A stretch of DNA of 64,000 nucleotides from NCBI GenBank assembly GCA_036490175.1, contig DASXEJ010000359.1, positions 1 through 64,000 of the forward strand, given 5' to 3'. Positions 44,272 through 52,962 of the stretch are shown here, piece after piece. Under the pieces are notes generated by a model, which saw only the letters and a program-made list of their open reading frames with translations, made no database searches and was not told where the DNA came from. A program made the translations under genes and the position numbers. The number at the start of each line of letters is the position of its first letter. Position 1 is the first letter of the stretch. The stretch is from Pirellulales bacterium. GTDB lineage: Bacteria; Planctomycetota; Planctomycetia; Pirellulales; JACPPG01.

Positions 44272-44943
44272 ATGAGACTCTTTCGTCGTGCAGCCATAGC
44301 AGCCACTGCGCTGCTGGCTTTCTCGAACCATGTTGGTGCCACGACTCTCGACGCCGGTGCCAACTTTCAAAACGGGCCCCTCTACATCACCCTTACCGGT
44401 GCGAATGATGGCCAGCCCTTTCAAACAAGCAGTGGAAGTATCTCGCCAAGCTTTTTGGATGGCGTACCGGTGCCGTATCTCTACTGCGTAGAGATTACCA
44501 CGAACATAAACGTTCCCGGCTCTTACTTCGCCACGCTTTCCGATGCCGGGATCGTTCATGGTGGTCTTCTCTCGAATGCGGGACAGGTCGCCTGGCTATT
44601 GGATAACATTGCCCCCGGAGCGACGTCGGCAGATGCTCAGGAAGGTTTGCAGGCCGCGATCTGGTCGCAGGTTTTCGGCGCAAATTTTGGCTTGGCCACC
44701 GGGCCGGGAGAGACGAGTGCTGCTATCCAAGGTTTCTACAATGCGGATCTTGCGGCGCTCGGAACCAACACGAGCCCGTTGAGCGACGTGATATGGATCA
44801 GCCCTTACAACTCCGATGGCTCAAACGCGCAAGGATTAGTTACGTCTAGCTCCCACCCTGTACCTGAGCCGTCGACTGCGATCCTGTTGGGATTAGGCAT
44901 TGCTTCGCTCGTCGGCTATAGCCTGCGAAAGCGTAAAGCCTAG
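44272..44943 (+). CDS. PEP-CTERM protein with a thioester-domain-like (TQXA) Cys/Gln pair
   Basis: The 223-residue secreted protein has a signal peptide (MRLFRRAAIAATALLAFSNHVGAT) and the C-terminal sorting signal VPEPSTAILLGLGIASLVGYSLRKRKA. The body resembles a thioester domain: C72 in PYLYCVEIT, a hydrophobic AWLLDN segment, and Q127 in EGLQAAIW, which matches the TQxAIW motif that supplies the Gln of Cys-Gln thioester crosslinks in Gram-positive adhesins. If formed, the bond would allow covalent attachment to amines. This reading is by motif only. The ribosome site context GGAGAACGCTAATGA equals that of the 34206 gene. A terminator follows. Confidence 0.78.
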   Translation: MRLFRRAAIAATALLAFSNHVGATTLDAGANFQNGPLYITLTGANDGQPFQTSSGSISPSFLDGVPVPYLYCVEITTNINVPGSYFATLSDAGIVHGGLLSNAGQVAWLLDNIAPGATSADAQEGLQAAIWSQVFGANFGLATGPGETSAAIQGFYNADLAALGTNTSPLSDVIWISPYNSDGSNAQGLVTSSSHPVPEPSTAILLGLGIASLVGYSLRKRKA

Positions 44944-44967
44944 CTGCCGAGAGTGAATCAAAACGAC

Positions 44968-45000
44968 AGGCCGTCCGACGGGGCGGCCTTTGTTTTATTC
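44968..45000 (+). terminator. Rho-independent terminator after the 44272 PEP-CTERM gene
   Basis: Stem AGGCCG / CGGCCT (44968-44973 with 44984-44989), loop of 10 bases, followed by TTGTTTTATT. It lies 25 bases after the stop codon. Confidence 0.8.
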
Positions 45001-45306
45001 GCTCTCGTTGATGTCGGGAACCGATGCGGTATCGGCAGAGTGCATGCCCGCTCGCATGAACTGACGCCATTAGGCCGCAACGATCCCCAAGGCGCTTGTG
45101 GCCGTTTCACGCGCCTCTAGGAAACCAGTTTCCGAAAGGGCAAATCCGGCAGAACGTGCGCGCTCCCAGATTACGCTTCCGCCATCTAGGCGCAATTGGG
45201 TCGCGAGCTTGTCATCATTAGCTCAACCTATCTGGCACGTTACGGCCGTATTCACTATTCGCACGGTCACTGGCGCGCGGCTATCCACAAGATCGCGAGA
45301 AACGTC
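45001..45306. other. Intergenic region, no gene recognised
   Basis: No supportable coding frame, repeat or hairpin was seen between the terminator and the start of the following pseudogene. Confidence 0.35.
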
Positions 45307-46460
45307 ATGACAAGCGACCGTCGAATCGCCTACGCGGCTATGACACTTGCGTGTTGAGCGTGACCGACTCGCATGGTCAGACCTTTCTGAATTCCTTCGG
45401 AGGAGCCGGCAGCGCTGTCGGACAGTTCAGCTTTCCGACGGGCCTGGCTTACGACAGCACTAACGGGCTACTCTATGTCGCGGATAGCGGTAACGGCCGC
45501 GTGGAATACGTCGATTCTGCCGGGCACGTGGGCACTCTCGGTTTCGGACTGTCGTCGCCTCAATCCGTGTCAACGGACTCCGCCGGAGATGTCTTTGTCG
45601 CACACAATCTGGAGGACTACTCCAGATCGGCAACGCAACCTTCAATGCAAATGCGCCCCCACTCGACGGGCCAGCAATGTACAACAGCGCGGGCGCAGAG
45701 ATTCGTTTTACGGATGCCGCGCATGCCATGTTGAACGCGACATCGGTCACAAACTACGGATTGATCGACGGTGCAGGGAACATCGTTGGTTCGTTCAACA
45801 ATGTTGGCGGTACTGTGCAGGCTGCGAGCGGGCAAATACTGAATGTGGTGTCAAGCGCAACGAGCGGTGGCACGCTGTCGCGCGCCAGCGGTGGCACTTT
45901 AAACTTTCAATCCAACCTTATGCTGCAATCCGGTAGCGCTGTGCAATTCGCGCTCGCCGGGGGCACGCTCGGCACGCAGTACGGCCAGCTCGGCGTGACC
46001 AGCGCCCTGACGGCGACGGGCAGCCTTGCTGTAACGTTTGCAGGCGGTGACGACCCGCATAACGGTGAGCAGTTTCACCTGCTTAAATTCGGATCGGAAA
46101 GCGGCACGTTTTCCTCAGTCACGCTGCCGTCGCTGGATCCAGGCCTGCACTGGGATACATCGCTCTTATACACGCAAGGGATTCTGCGTGTGTCGATTCC
46201 CGGCGATGTAACCGGTGACGGCATTACGAACGGGCTCGACATCAACTTGATAGCCAACAAATGGCTGCATACAGGCAGTCCGGCCACTCTGCCTGGTGAT
46301 GCGAACGGCGATGGCACGGTGAACGGGCTCGACATCAATGTGATTGCTACGCATTGGCTGCAAACCTATGGAGCAGGCGGCGGTCGTGCCCGAGCCCTCG
46401 ACACTCATCCTCGCCGCGCTCGGCGGACTCGTATTGCTGACTTGTCGCCGTCGCCGCTAA
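45307..46460 (+). pseudogene. Degraded NHL-propeller / dockerin / PEP-CTERM gene with several frame breaks
   Basis: Remnants of one secreted protein lie in different frames. ATG 45307 (GAGAAACGTC upstream) starts a signal-like peptide, MTSDRRIAYAAMTLAC, that meets TGA at 45355. An overlapping frame from 45351 encodes NHL-type blades (FGGAGSAVGQFSFPTGLAYDSTNGLLYVADSGNGRVEYV). Another frame from about 45600 gives LLQIGNATFNANAPPLDG, then a beta-rich body and two dockerin-like repeats (GDVTGDGITNGLDINLIANKWL and GDANGDGTVNGLDINVIATHWL). The sorting signal AVVPEPSTLILAALGGLVLLTCRRRR lies in yet another frame, ending at TAA 46458. At least three shifts are needed, so decay is more likely than sequencing error. 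Confidence 0.75.
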
Positions 46461-47528
46461 GAAAAATCGCAGTATGAGCGAAGAATCGTGGTGACTGCGA
46501 GCATGATCGATCTCGGGGTGATCCATGTGGTAATGCGGTCCCCAAGGCAATATCCGAATCGAGCAGACCACGCAGAATCTCCGCGTATTGCCAGAAGGAT
46601 CGGCTTTCCTTTGGAACGACAGCACAGACGCTGATCGACAAAGGGCTGCCGAACTATTCCCCGAGGCATCGATTGGTCGACGGGCCAAATCTTGAGGTGC
46701 TATCGGATCAGCCGGCAACACGCTGCTAGAAGGTCGCCAGGTAGGAGGCGGCAACAGCTACCATACAGTATCGTATGGGTTCCGCCCGATTCAGCACCAC
46801 AGCCTTAAGACGTTACCCCACAATTGGCTAGTTGGAGAGTACGCCATCCCTGCGATAGATTAACGATTCGACGCTGGCGGTGCCAATTACCCGTCTAGCG
46901 CACGCCGTTGACGAGAATTCTTCGCGAGGGGCACAGTGGTTGCTGGCTTTAATCGCAACTGTCAATGAATTGCTTTCCATGCGAACGGGCACAACGATCA
47001 TTTGCGATACCCGGAGGATGGCCATTACAGACCACCAAGCGAATGCCGGCCGCATTACGCAACTTACGATGCCTTTCGAGCCACTCTGCAACTTCAGGAT
47101 CAATGGCTGATACGCAGCCACCCGATAGAAGTCCCGAGTGCCGTCGAGCGCGTTCGTGGGCTGGTCCGGCCGAGTGCTGGCGTAGCAACGTCGACACCTC
47201 GGCCTGAGGAGTCGACAGGTGGAAAATAAAGGCCAGGTCATTTAACCTCTTTTTTCGGAAAAATTCAGCTAGGCCGCCGAATCATACCTGCGAGATCCAT
47301 AGATGCCGAATTCGATCTCATCGTTGCCTGCGGGAGCCATTCGCAGCGCATCCTTTGAAAGCTCCTCAATTAGCGGATTCGATATGGCAAGAGAACGGCC
47401 GGCAGTGCCAGGAGCAACCCGACGGTGTGACGCAAGACACCCGGGGCGGACGACGCCGGAGTTCTTCGGCCGAAAACAAGTCACGAGCAGTATTGGACAT
47501 GAGTCCCATTTTCGGAGCAGCAAGCGCG
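46461..47528. other. About 1.07 kb with no supportable gene
   Basis: Frames up to about 137 codons occur on both strands (46347-46754 minus, 46828-47241 minus), with no ribosome site or recognised family. The efflux adaptor frame is open upstream to 47355, but its translation before 47499 does not look like adaptor sequence. This may be decayed mobile or accessory DNA following the pseudogene. Confidence 0.4.
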
Positions 47529-48734
47529 ATGAAACCCATTAGCCTTGTCACGCGGCGCCCCGTCATCTTCCTCGTGGTATTCGTTGCGCTCGCCATTGGC
47601 GGAATTCTTGGATTGTCGAAGATGGGGGCCGATGGCTCCTCTGGTGCTTTGTTTGGAATGAAATCCATACGGCAGTTTGTCAACGACAGGTTCAAGTCGA
47701 ATTCACATAAGGACGAGGGGGAGGCGCAGAATGAGCAGAAAATCGTAGTAACCACTCCCATGGTCGAAGACGTCACCATTACCGAGTCATTTGTCTGCCA
47801 GATTCGCTCGCAACGCCATATCGACGTTCGCACCTTAGAGGGTGGATATATCAACAAAATCTCGATCAACGAAGGTCAGGCGGTGAAGAAGGGCGATTTG
47901 ATGTTCGAAATCCTGCCCGTTCTTTACAGGGCAAAATTGGACGCCGAGCAGGCGAAGGCCAGCGTCGCGCAACAGAAGTATAAGTACACCCAGCAGTTGG
48001 CCGACGACAAGGTAGTCTCTCAGAATGAAGTGTCACTCCAGAAGGCCGAAATGGAAGAGGCCCAGGCCCAGGCGAACTATGCCGACGCGCAGTTGAAGTT
48101 TACCGACGTGAAAGCACCGTTCGACGGCCTCGTCGACCGCCTTCTGCAGCGCGAGGGCAGCCTGGTCAAGGAGGGGGACGTCCTCACCACTTTGGCAGAC
48201 AACAGCACCATGTGGGTGTACTTCAACGTACCGGAGAAATACTACCTGCATTACATGGCGACCAAGAAGCAGCGTGAGACGGACGACAAGATTGAGCTCG
48301 TGCTGGCGAACGGCGAGGTGTTTCCGCAGGCCGGCAAAATCGGGGCAATCGAGGCCGACTTCAACAACGAAAATGGAAACGTCAAATTCCGCGCGGATTT
48401 TCCCAACCCGGATGGCTTGCTGCGCCACGGCCAGACCGGCACCATCAAGATTCTCCGGCCATTGAAGAACGTCCTCGTCATTCCTCAGCGGGCCACGTTC
48501 GATATCCTTGACAAGCGGTACGTTTGGGTCGTAGGCGAGGACTCCGTTGCGCATCAAACCCTGATCACCCTCAAGTACGAATTGGAGGACATTTTTGTCA
48601 TCGAAAGCGGACTTAAGGTGACAGACAAGATTGTTCTGGAAGGGGTGCGAGAGGTTGAGGACGGCACAAAAGTGGAATACAGCTTTGTTACGCCGGAGGA
48701 GGCTCTGAAGAACCAAAAATTCCACGCCGAATAG
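47529..48734 (+). CDS. RND efflux periplasmic adaptor (HlyD/AcrA family)
   Basis: The 401-residue membrane-fusion protein has one N-terminal membrane anchor (RRPVIFLVVFVALAIGGILGL), a spacer, then the lipoyl half (VRTLEGGYINKISINEGQAVKKGDLMFEILPVLYRAKLDAEQAKA), an alpha-helical hairpin (QKYKYTQQLADDKVVSQNEVSLQKAEMEEAQAQ), the second lipoyl half (VKAPFDGLVDRLLQREGSLVKEGDVLTTLAD) and the barrel region (LLRHGQTGTIKILRPLKNVLVIPQRA). It links the inner-membrane pump to an outer-membrane channel. The start is not certain: ATG 47499 is also possible. The pump gene follows 54 bases downstream. Confidence 0.9.
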   Translation: MKPISLVTRRPVIFLVVFVALAIGGILGLSKMGADGSSGALFGMKSIRQFVNDRFKSNSHKDEGEAQNEQKIVVTTPMVEDVTITESFVCQIRSQRHIDVRTLEGGYINKISINEGQAVKKGDLMFEILPVLYRAKLDAEQAKASVAQQKYKYTQQLADDKVVSQNEVSLQKAEMEEAQAQANYADAQLKFTDVKAPFDGLVDRLLQREGSLVKEGDVLTTLADNSTMWVYFNVPEKYYLHYMATKKQRETDDKIELVLANGEVFPQAGKIGAIEADFNNENGNVKFRADFPNPDGLLRHGQTGTIKILRPLKNVLVIPQRATFDILDKRYVWVVGEDSVAHQTLITLKYELEDIFVIESGLKVTDKIVLEGVREVEDGTKVEYSFVTPEEALKNQKFHAE

Positions 48735-48788
48735 CCGCGCCTTCGCGAGATTCTCGACACCGAACGGAAACAATATAGTCGCGGAACC

Positions 48789-51700
48789 ATGTTCACGAAA
48801 ATTCTCACTCGACCGGCATTCGCGATCGTCATTTCCATCGTCCTCCTATTCCTAGGAATTTTAGGGATCAAAACCCTTCCGGTCGCACAGTTCCCCAACA
48901 TCGCGCCGCCGACGGTGATGGTGTCCATTTCTTATCCCGGCGCCAGCGCCAATGTCCTGGTCGACTCGGTACTGGTCCCGATGGAGCAATCCATCAACGG
49001 CGTCCAGAACATGCGTTTCATTTCGTCCTCTGCGACCAGTGCCGGTGAAGCGACAATCATTATCTACTTCGAGCCGGGCACGGATCCGAACATCAACGTC
49101 GTGAACGTGCAAAACCGGGTCAACATCGTGCTGTTTCAGCTCCCACCTCTCGTGGTGCGCGAGGGTATCCTCGTCAGCCAGGTCGTGCCGAGCATGCTGA
49201 TGTACTTGAATATTTACAGCACTGATCCCAATGCCGACCAGACGGACCTTTTTAACTTTGCCAACCTCTACGTCATGCCCCGGCTGAAGCGGATCAGAGG
49301 CATGGGCATCCCCAGAAACCTCGGCAACCGCATCTTTGCGATGCGGATTTGGCTTGATCCGGACCGCATGCGCGCCTACGACGTGTCTACCGAGGATGTC
49401 ATGAAGGCTCTGTCGGAACAGAGCGTGATCGGCTCGCCCGGACGACTCGGCGAGGCCACTGGGAAGACATCGCAATCCAAAGAGTACGTGTTGACGTATA
49501 TCGGGCGCTTCAACAAGTCGGCGCAGTATGAAAACATCATTTTGAAAGCAAACCCCGACGGCGAGATCTTGCGGCTCAAGGATGTTTGCGAGGTCGAGTT
49601 AGGCTCCCAGTTCTTCGACATTTATTCCGACATCAACGGGCATCCCGCAGCGTCCATCGCTCTCAAGCAGGCCCCGGGATCGAACGCGGCCGAGGTCATC
49701 GAGGCGATCAAGGCCGAACTCGAAAAAATCAAGAAGCAGTCGTTTCCTCCAGGGATGGACTACGAATTCGCCTATGACGTCTCGAAGTTCCTGGACGCTT
49801 CGATCGAAAAGGTGCTGCATACGCTACTCGAGGCATTTATCCTCGTGTCGCTCGTTGTCTACATGTTCCTCGGGGATTTACGATCCACGCTGATCCCGAC
49901 ACTAGCGGTTCCGGTTTCGCTGGTCGGGACGTTCTTTGTTTTGCGGTTGATGGGACTCTCGATCAACCTGATCACGCTCTTCGCCATGGTTCTCGCGATT
50001 GGGGTCGTGGTGGACGATGCGATCGTGGTCGTCGAAGCGGTGCACGCCAAAATGGCGCAAAAGCATTTATCGCCCTACGTAGCGACAGGCGAGGTCATGC
50101 ACGAGATTTCGGGCGCAATCATTGCCATCACCCTCGTAATGACGTCTGTTTTTGTGCCGGTGACATTCATACCCGGGGCGACTGGTACCTTCTACCGTGA
50201 GTTTGGGATCACGATGGCCACGTCCATCGTCCTATCCGGCCTGATCGCCCTCACGTTAACACCCGTGCTCTGCGCGATGATTCTGAAGCCGCACAACCAC
50301 AACGGCGTTGGCTCGCATACAAGCCCTGGCATGGACACGAGCGACGTGAAGCGGCCGCGCGGGCTCGGAGTCAAGGTGCTTGTTGCGCTCGCAGGGGCGA
50401 TCGTCTTGTGCGGCGTCACGTATCTGGCCTATGAGTTGTGGGGGCCGATTGGGTTCGGACTCATTGCCCTGCCATTCGTGCGTAAGCCGTTTGATCGCGC
50501 CGTCGAGAGGGTCACAGGCGGTTATGCTGCCGTCATACGGCGGATCGTCACGCGCCGCACGCTCACCATGGCCGTCGTCGTGGGCTTTGGCGTCGGTATT
50601 ATTGTTGTCGACGCGGAGCTGGCGACGGGCTTTATCCCGGGCGAGGACCAAGGCATTATTTACGCGGTCCTTCAGACACCTCCGGGCTCCACGCTCGAGT
50701 ACACCAACGCCAAGTCTCATGAGCTGGAAAAAATTGCAAAGGAGGTCCCGGAAGTTGCCTCGGTTACCTCATTGGCCGGATACGAGGTTCTGACCGAAGG
50801 TCGCGGCTCGAACGCGGGTACCTGCATCATTAACTTGAAAAACTGGTCGGATCGCAAGCGAACCGCACGCCAGCTCATCGTGGATCTCGAAGAAAAATGC
50901 CGCAAGATGAGCAACGTGAAGCTGGAGTTCTTTGAACCGCCCGCAGTTCCTGGGTTTGGCAACGCGGGAGGTGTCTCGACCTTGGTGCTCGACACGACTT
51001 TCTCCGCTGATTACCAGCGACTCGGAGAGGTGACCAACAAGTTCATGGCCGCCCTGAAAAAGCGCAAAGAGGTGACTAACCTGTTCACCTTCTATGCTGC
51101 TAATTACCCCCAGTACGATTTGGTCATCGACAATGACGTGGCCATGCAGAAGGGCGTGACCATCAAGGATGCAATGGACAGCCTCAACATTCTCATTGGT
51201 AGCACCTGGGAGCAGGGATTTATTCGGTTCAACTACTTCTACAAGGTTTTCGTACAGGCCAAGCCGGAATTTCGGCGCTACCCGGCGGATCTCGACAACC
51301 TATTCGTCAAGAACAACAAAGGGGAAATGGTCCCTTATTCCGCCTTTCTGACGATGAAGACGAAGCAAGGTCTGAACGAAATCACGCGCTACAACCTGTA
51401 CACCTCGGCCGCTATTCAATGCGCGCCGAGTGCTGGTTACAGCACCGGTCAGACCATTCAGGCCATCAAGGAGGTTGCCGCCGAGACGTTGCCGCGCGGT
51501 TTCGATCTCGGCTGGATGGGCCTGGCTTACGACGAATCAAGAAAGGGAAACGAGGCGGTTTATATCTTCCTAATTGTCGTCGTCTTTGTTTATCTCGTGC
51601 TGGTCGCTCAATACGAAAGTTTCATCCTGCCGCTGGCAGTGGTCTTGTCGTTACCGGTCGGGCTTTTTGGTTCCTTCTTCTTCCTGAAAGCACTGGGTCT

Positions 51701-52133
51701 GGCTAACGATGTCTATGCGCAGATCGGGCTGATCATGCTAGTCGGTCTGTTGGGCAAGAATGCGATCTTGATCGTAGAATTCGCGACCCAGCGGCGGCAG
51801 GAAGGCGCCTCGCTTCAGGACGCGGCCGTCGAAGCTGCGAAACTCCGTTTCCGGCCGATTCAGATGACCTCCTTCGCTTTCATCGCCGGTCTGATTCCAT
51901 TGGTCATTGCCACAGGCGCCGGGGCGATCGGCAACCGGACCATCGGCACCACGGCAGCGGGCGGCATGCTCATCGGCACGGCCATTGGAGTCTTGATCAT
52001 TCCCGGCCTTTATTTTTTCTTCGCCCAGCTTCAAGGCGGACGAAAGCTACTCAAGGACGAAAGCAGTTCTCCGCTAAGCGAGGCGATCGAGCTACCGGCA
52101 CAGGGACGCCACGGACAGAATTTGAATCCGTGA
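48789..52133 (+). CDS. RND multidrug efflux pump (AcrB/HAE1 type)
   Basis: The 1114-residue inner-membrane transporter opens with FTKILTRPAFAIVISIVLLFLGILGIKTLPVAQFPNIAPPTV, typical of AcrB. The proton relay Asp pair is in LAIGVVVDDAIVVVEAVHAKMA, and the Lys partner in LVGLLGKNAILIVEFA. It is 60-80 residues longer than AcrB; the excess is mostly an insert between the two halves (about residues 500-570), which includes an extra hydrophobic stretch, GVKVLVALAGAIVLCGVTYLAYELW. It forms an operon with the adaptor gene. No TolC-type outer-membrane factor is encoded alongside, so that component must come from elsewhere. The substrate is not predictable. Confidence 0.93.
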   Translation: MFTKILTRPAFAIVISIVLLFLGILGIKTLPVAQFPNIAPPTVMVSISYPGASANVLVDSVLVPMEQSINGVQNMRFISSSATSAGEATIIIYFEPGTDPNINVVNVQNRVNIVLFQLPPLVVREGILVSQVVPSMLMYLNIYSTDPNADQTDLFNFANLYVMPRLKRIRGMGIPRNLGNRIFAMRIWLDPDRMRAYDVSTEDVMKALSEQSVIGSPGRLGEATGKTSQSKEYVLTYIGRFNKSAQYENIILKANPDGEILRLKDVCEVELGSQFFDIYSDINGHPAASIALKQAPGSNAAEVIEAIKAELEKIKKQSFPPGMDYEFAYDVSKFLDASIEKVLHTLLEAFILVSLVVYMFLGDLRSTLIPTLAVPVSLVGTFFVLRLMGLSINLITLFAMVLAIGVVVDDAIVVVEAVHAKMAQKHLSPYVATGEVMHEISGAIIAITLVMTSVFVPVTFIPGATGTFYREFGITMATSIVLSGLIALTLTPVLCAMILKPHNHNGVGSHTSPGMDTSDVKRPRGLGVKVLVALAGAIVLCGVTYLAYELWGPIGFGLIALPFVRKPFDRAVERVTGGYAAVIRRIVTRRTLTMAVVVGFGVGIIVVDAELATGFIPGEDQGIIYAVLQTPPGSTLEYTNAKSHELEKIAKEVPEVASVTSLAGYEVLTEGRGSNAGTCIINLKNWSDRKRTARQLIVDLEEKCRKMSNVKLEFFEPPAVPGFGNAGGVSTLVLDTTFSADYQRLGEVTNKFMAALKKRKEVTNLFTFYAANYPQYDLVIDNDVAMQKGVTIKDAMDSLNILIGSTWEQGFIRFNYFYKVFVQAKPEFRRYPADLDNLFVKNNKGEMVPYSAFLTMKTKQGLNEITRYNLYTSAAIQCAPSAGYSTGQTIQAIKEVAAETLPRGFDLGWMGLAYDESRKGNEAVYIFLIVVVFVYLVLVAQYESFILPLAVVLSLPVGLFGSFFFLKALGLANDVYAQIGLIMLVGLLGKNAILIVEFATQRRQEGASLQDAAVEAAKLRFRPIQMTSFAFIAGLIPLVIATGAGAIGNRTIGTTAAGGMLIGTAIGVLIIPGLYFFFAQLQGGRKLLKDESSSPLSEAIELPAQGRHGQNLNP

Positions 52134-52330
52134 TCGTTGTAGCTGGTGGGCCGACTGCCATGATTCCCAACTTTTGTGGGCATCGAGCGAAGCGGTACAA
52201 TGGATTTGCACAGCAGCCAAACGGTCTTTAGTTAAAGGACCTGTTGCGCGGCAAGCATTAGTGTCGCCCGTTGCACTTCTTAGGAACCCGCGCCTATTTA
52301 ATTTCTTGGCACCGATCTCGAGGAGTGACT

Positions 52331-52837
52331 ATGACAAACGATGTAAGTCGCCGAGACGCAATCAAGTTCGCGGCGGTGCTGGCCGTGGGAGCAGGCGCGA
52401 CGACTGCAGATCTGGCGCTAGGCCAGCAGGCGGACAAGCCCACAGAGACCGCGGACGTCAATACCACTCGGGATGCGTTTTTAGCGCAAGCCAAGCAATA
52501 TCCCGAGAGCCTCATGCTCGGCGAGCCGGTGATTCTCATGCTCAACACCGATAAGTACAGTCGCGATTTGCTCATCACCTCGGCCGTTGACGAGCAAGGC
52601 AATAAAGTCGAAGTAGGCGTCCGTTCGCGGTGCGTGCGGATTTTTCGGGCCGACCCAACCGTGGACGAGTTCACCAGCCAAGGCGGCGTCTACTGGCGCT
52701 TCCGCGATTTCTCGGGCAAGGTAAAGCTAAAGACGACTCCAGGCTGGGGCCACGCCCACTCCGGCGCAATCGTGATGGTGGTGCGGGAGGAGGAAACGGT
52801 TCGCCTTTACACGATGAACCTAGACCTGCGGTGTTGA
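52331..52837 (+). CDS. Small Tat-signal protein of unknown function
   Basis: The 168-residue protein has a twin-arginine leader (VSRRDAIKFAAVLAVGAGATTADLALG) and a body with no family I recognise (PESLMLGEPVILMLNTDKYSRDLLITSAVDEQGNKVEVGVRSRCVRIFRADPTVDEF... GWGHAHSGAIVMVVREEETVRLYTMNLDLRC). The segment TTPGWGHAHSGA is rich in His and Gly and could bind a metal or substrate. GAGGAG lies 5 bases before ATG 52331. It is 200 bases after the RND pump, on the same strand. Confidence 0.75.
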   Translation: MTNDVSRRDAIKFAAVLAVGAGATTADLALGQQADKPTETADVNTTRDAFLAQAKQYPESLMLGEPVILMLNTDKYSRDLLITSAVDEQGNKVEVGVRSRCVRIFRADPTVDEFTSQGGVYWRFRDFSGKVKLKTTPGWGHAHSGAIVMVVREEETVRLYTMNLDLRC

Positions 52838-52962
52838 GGCCGGCGTTTGGCATCGTGGGTATCTCACTGAATAATCGCCAGAGCCGCTTTGACGGCAGCG
52901 ACCGTTGGCTGTCAGGCGCGGTTAGGTCGAAACGACTGGGGGATAACTCCGCAGCTGCGGCT

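Noticed and set aside
46828-47241. 137-codon minus frame as a possible gene or transposase relic
   Set aside because: No transposase motif, inverted repeats or ribosome site could be found.
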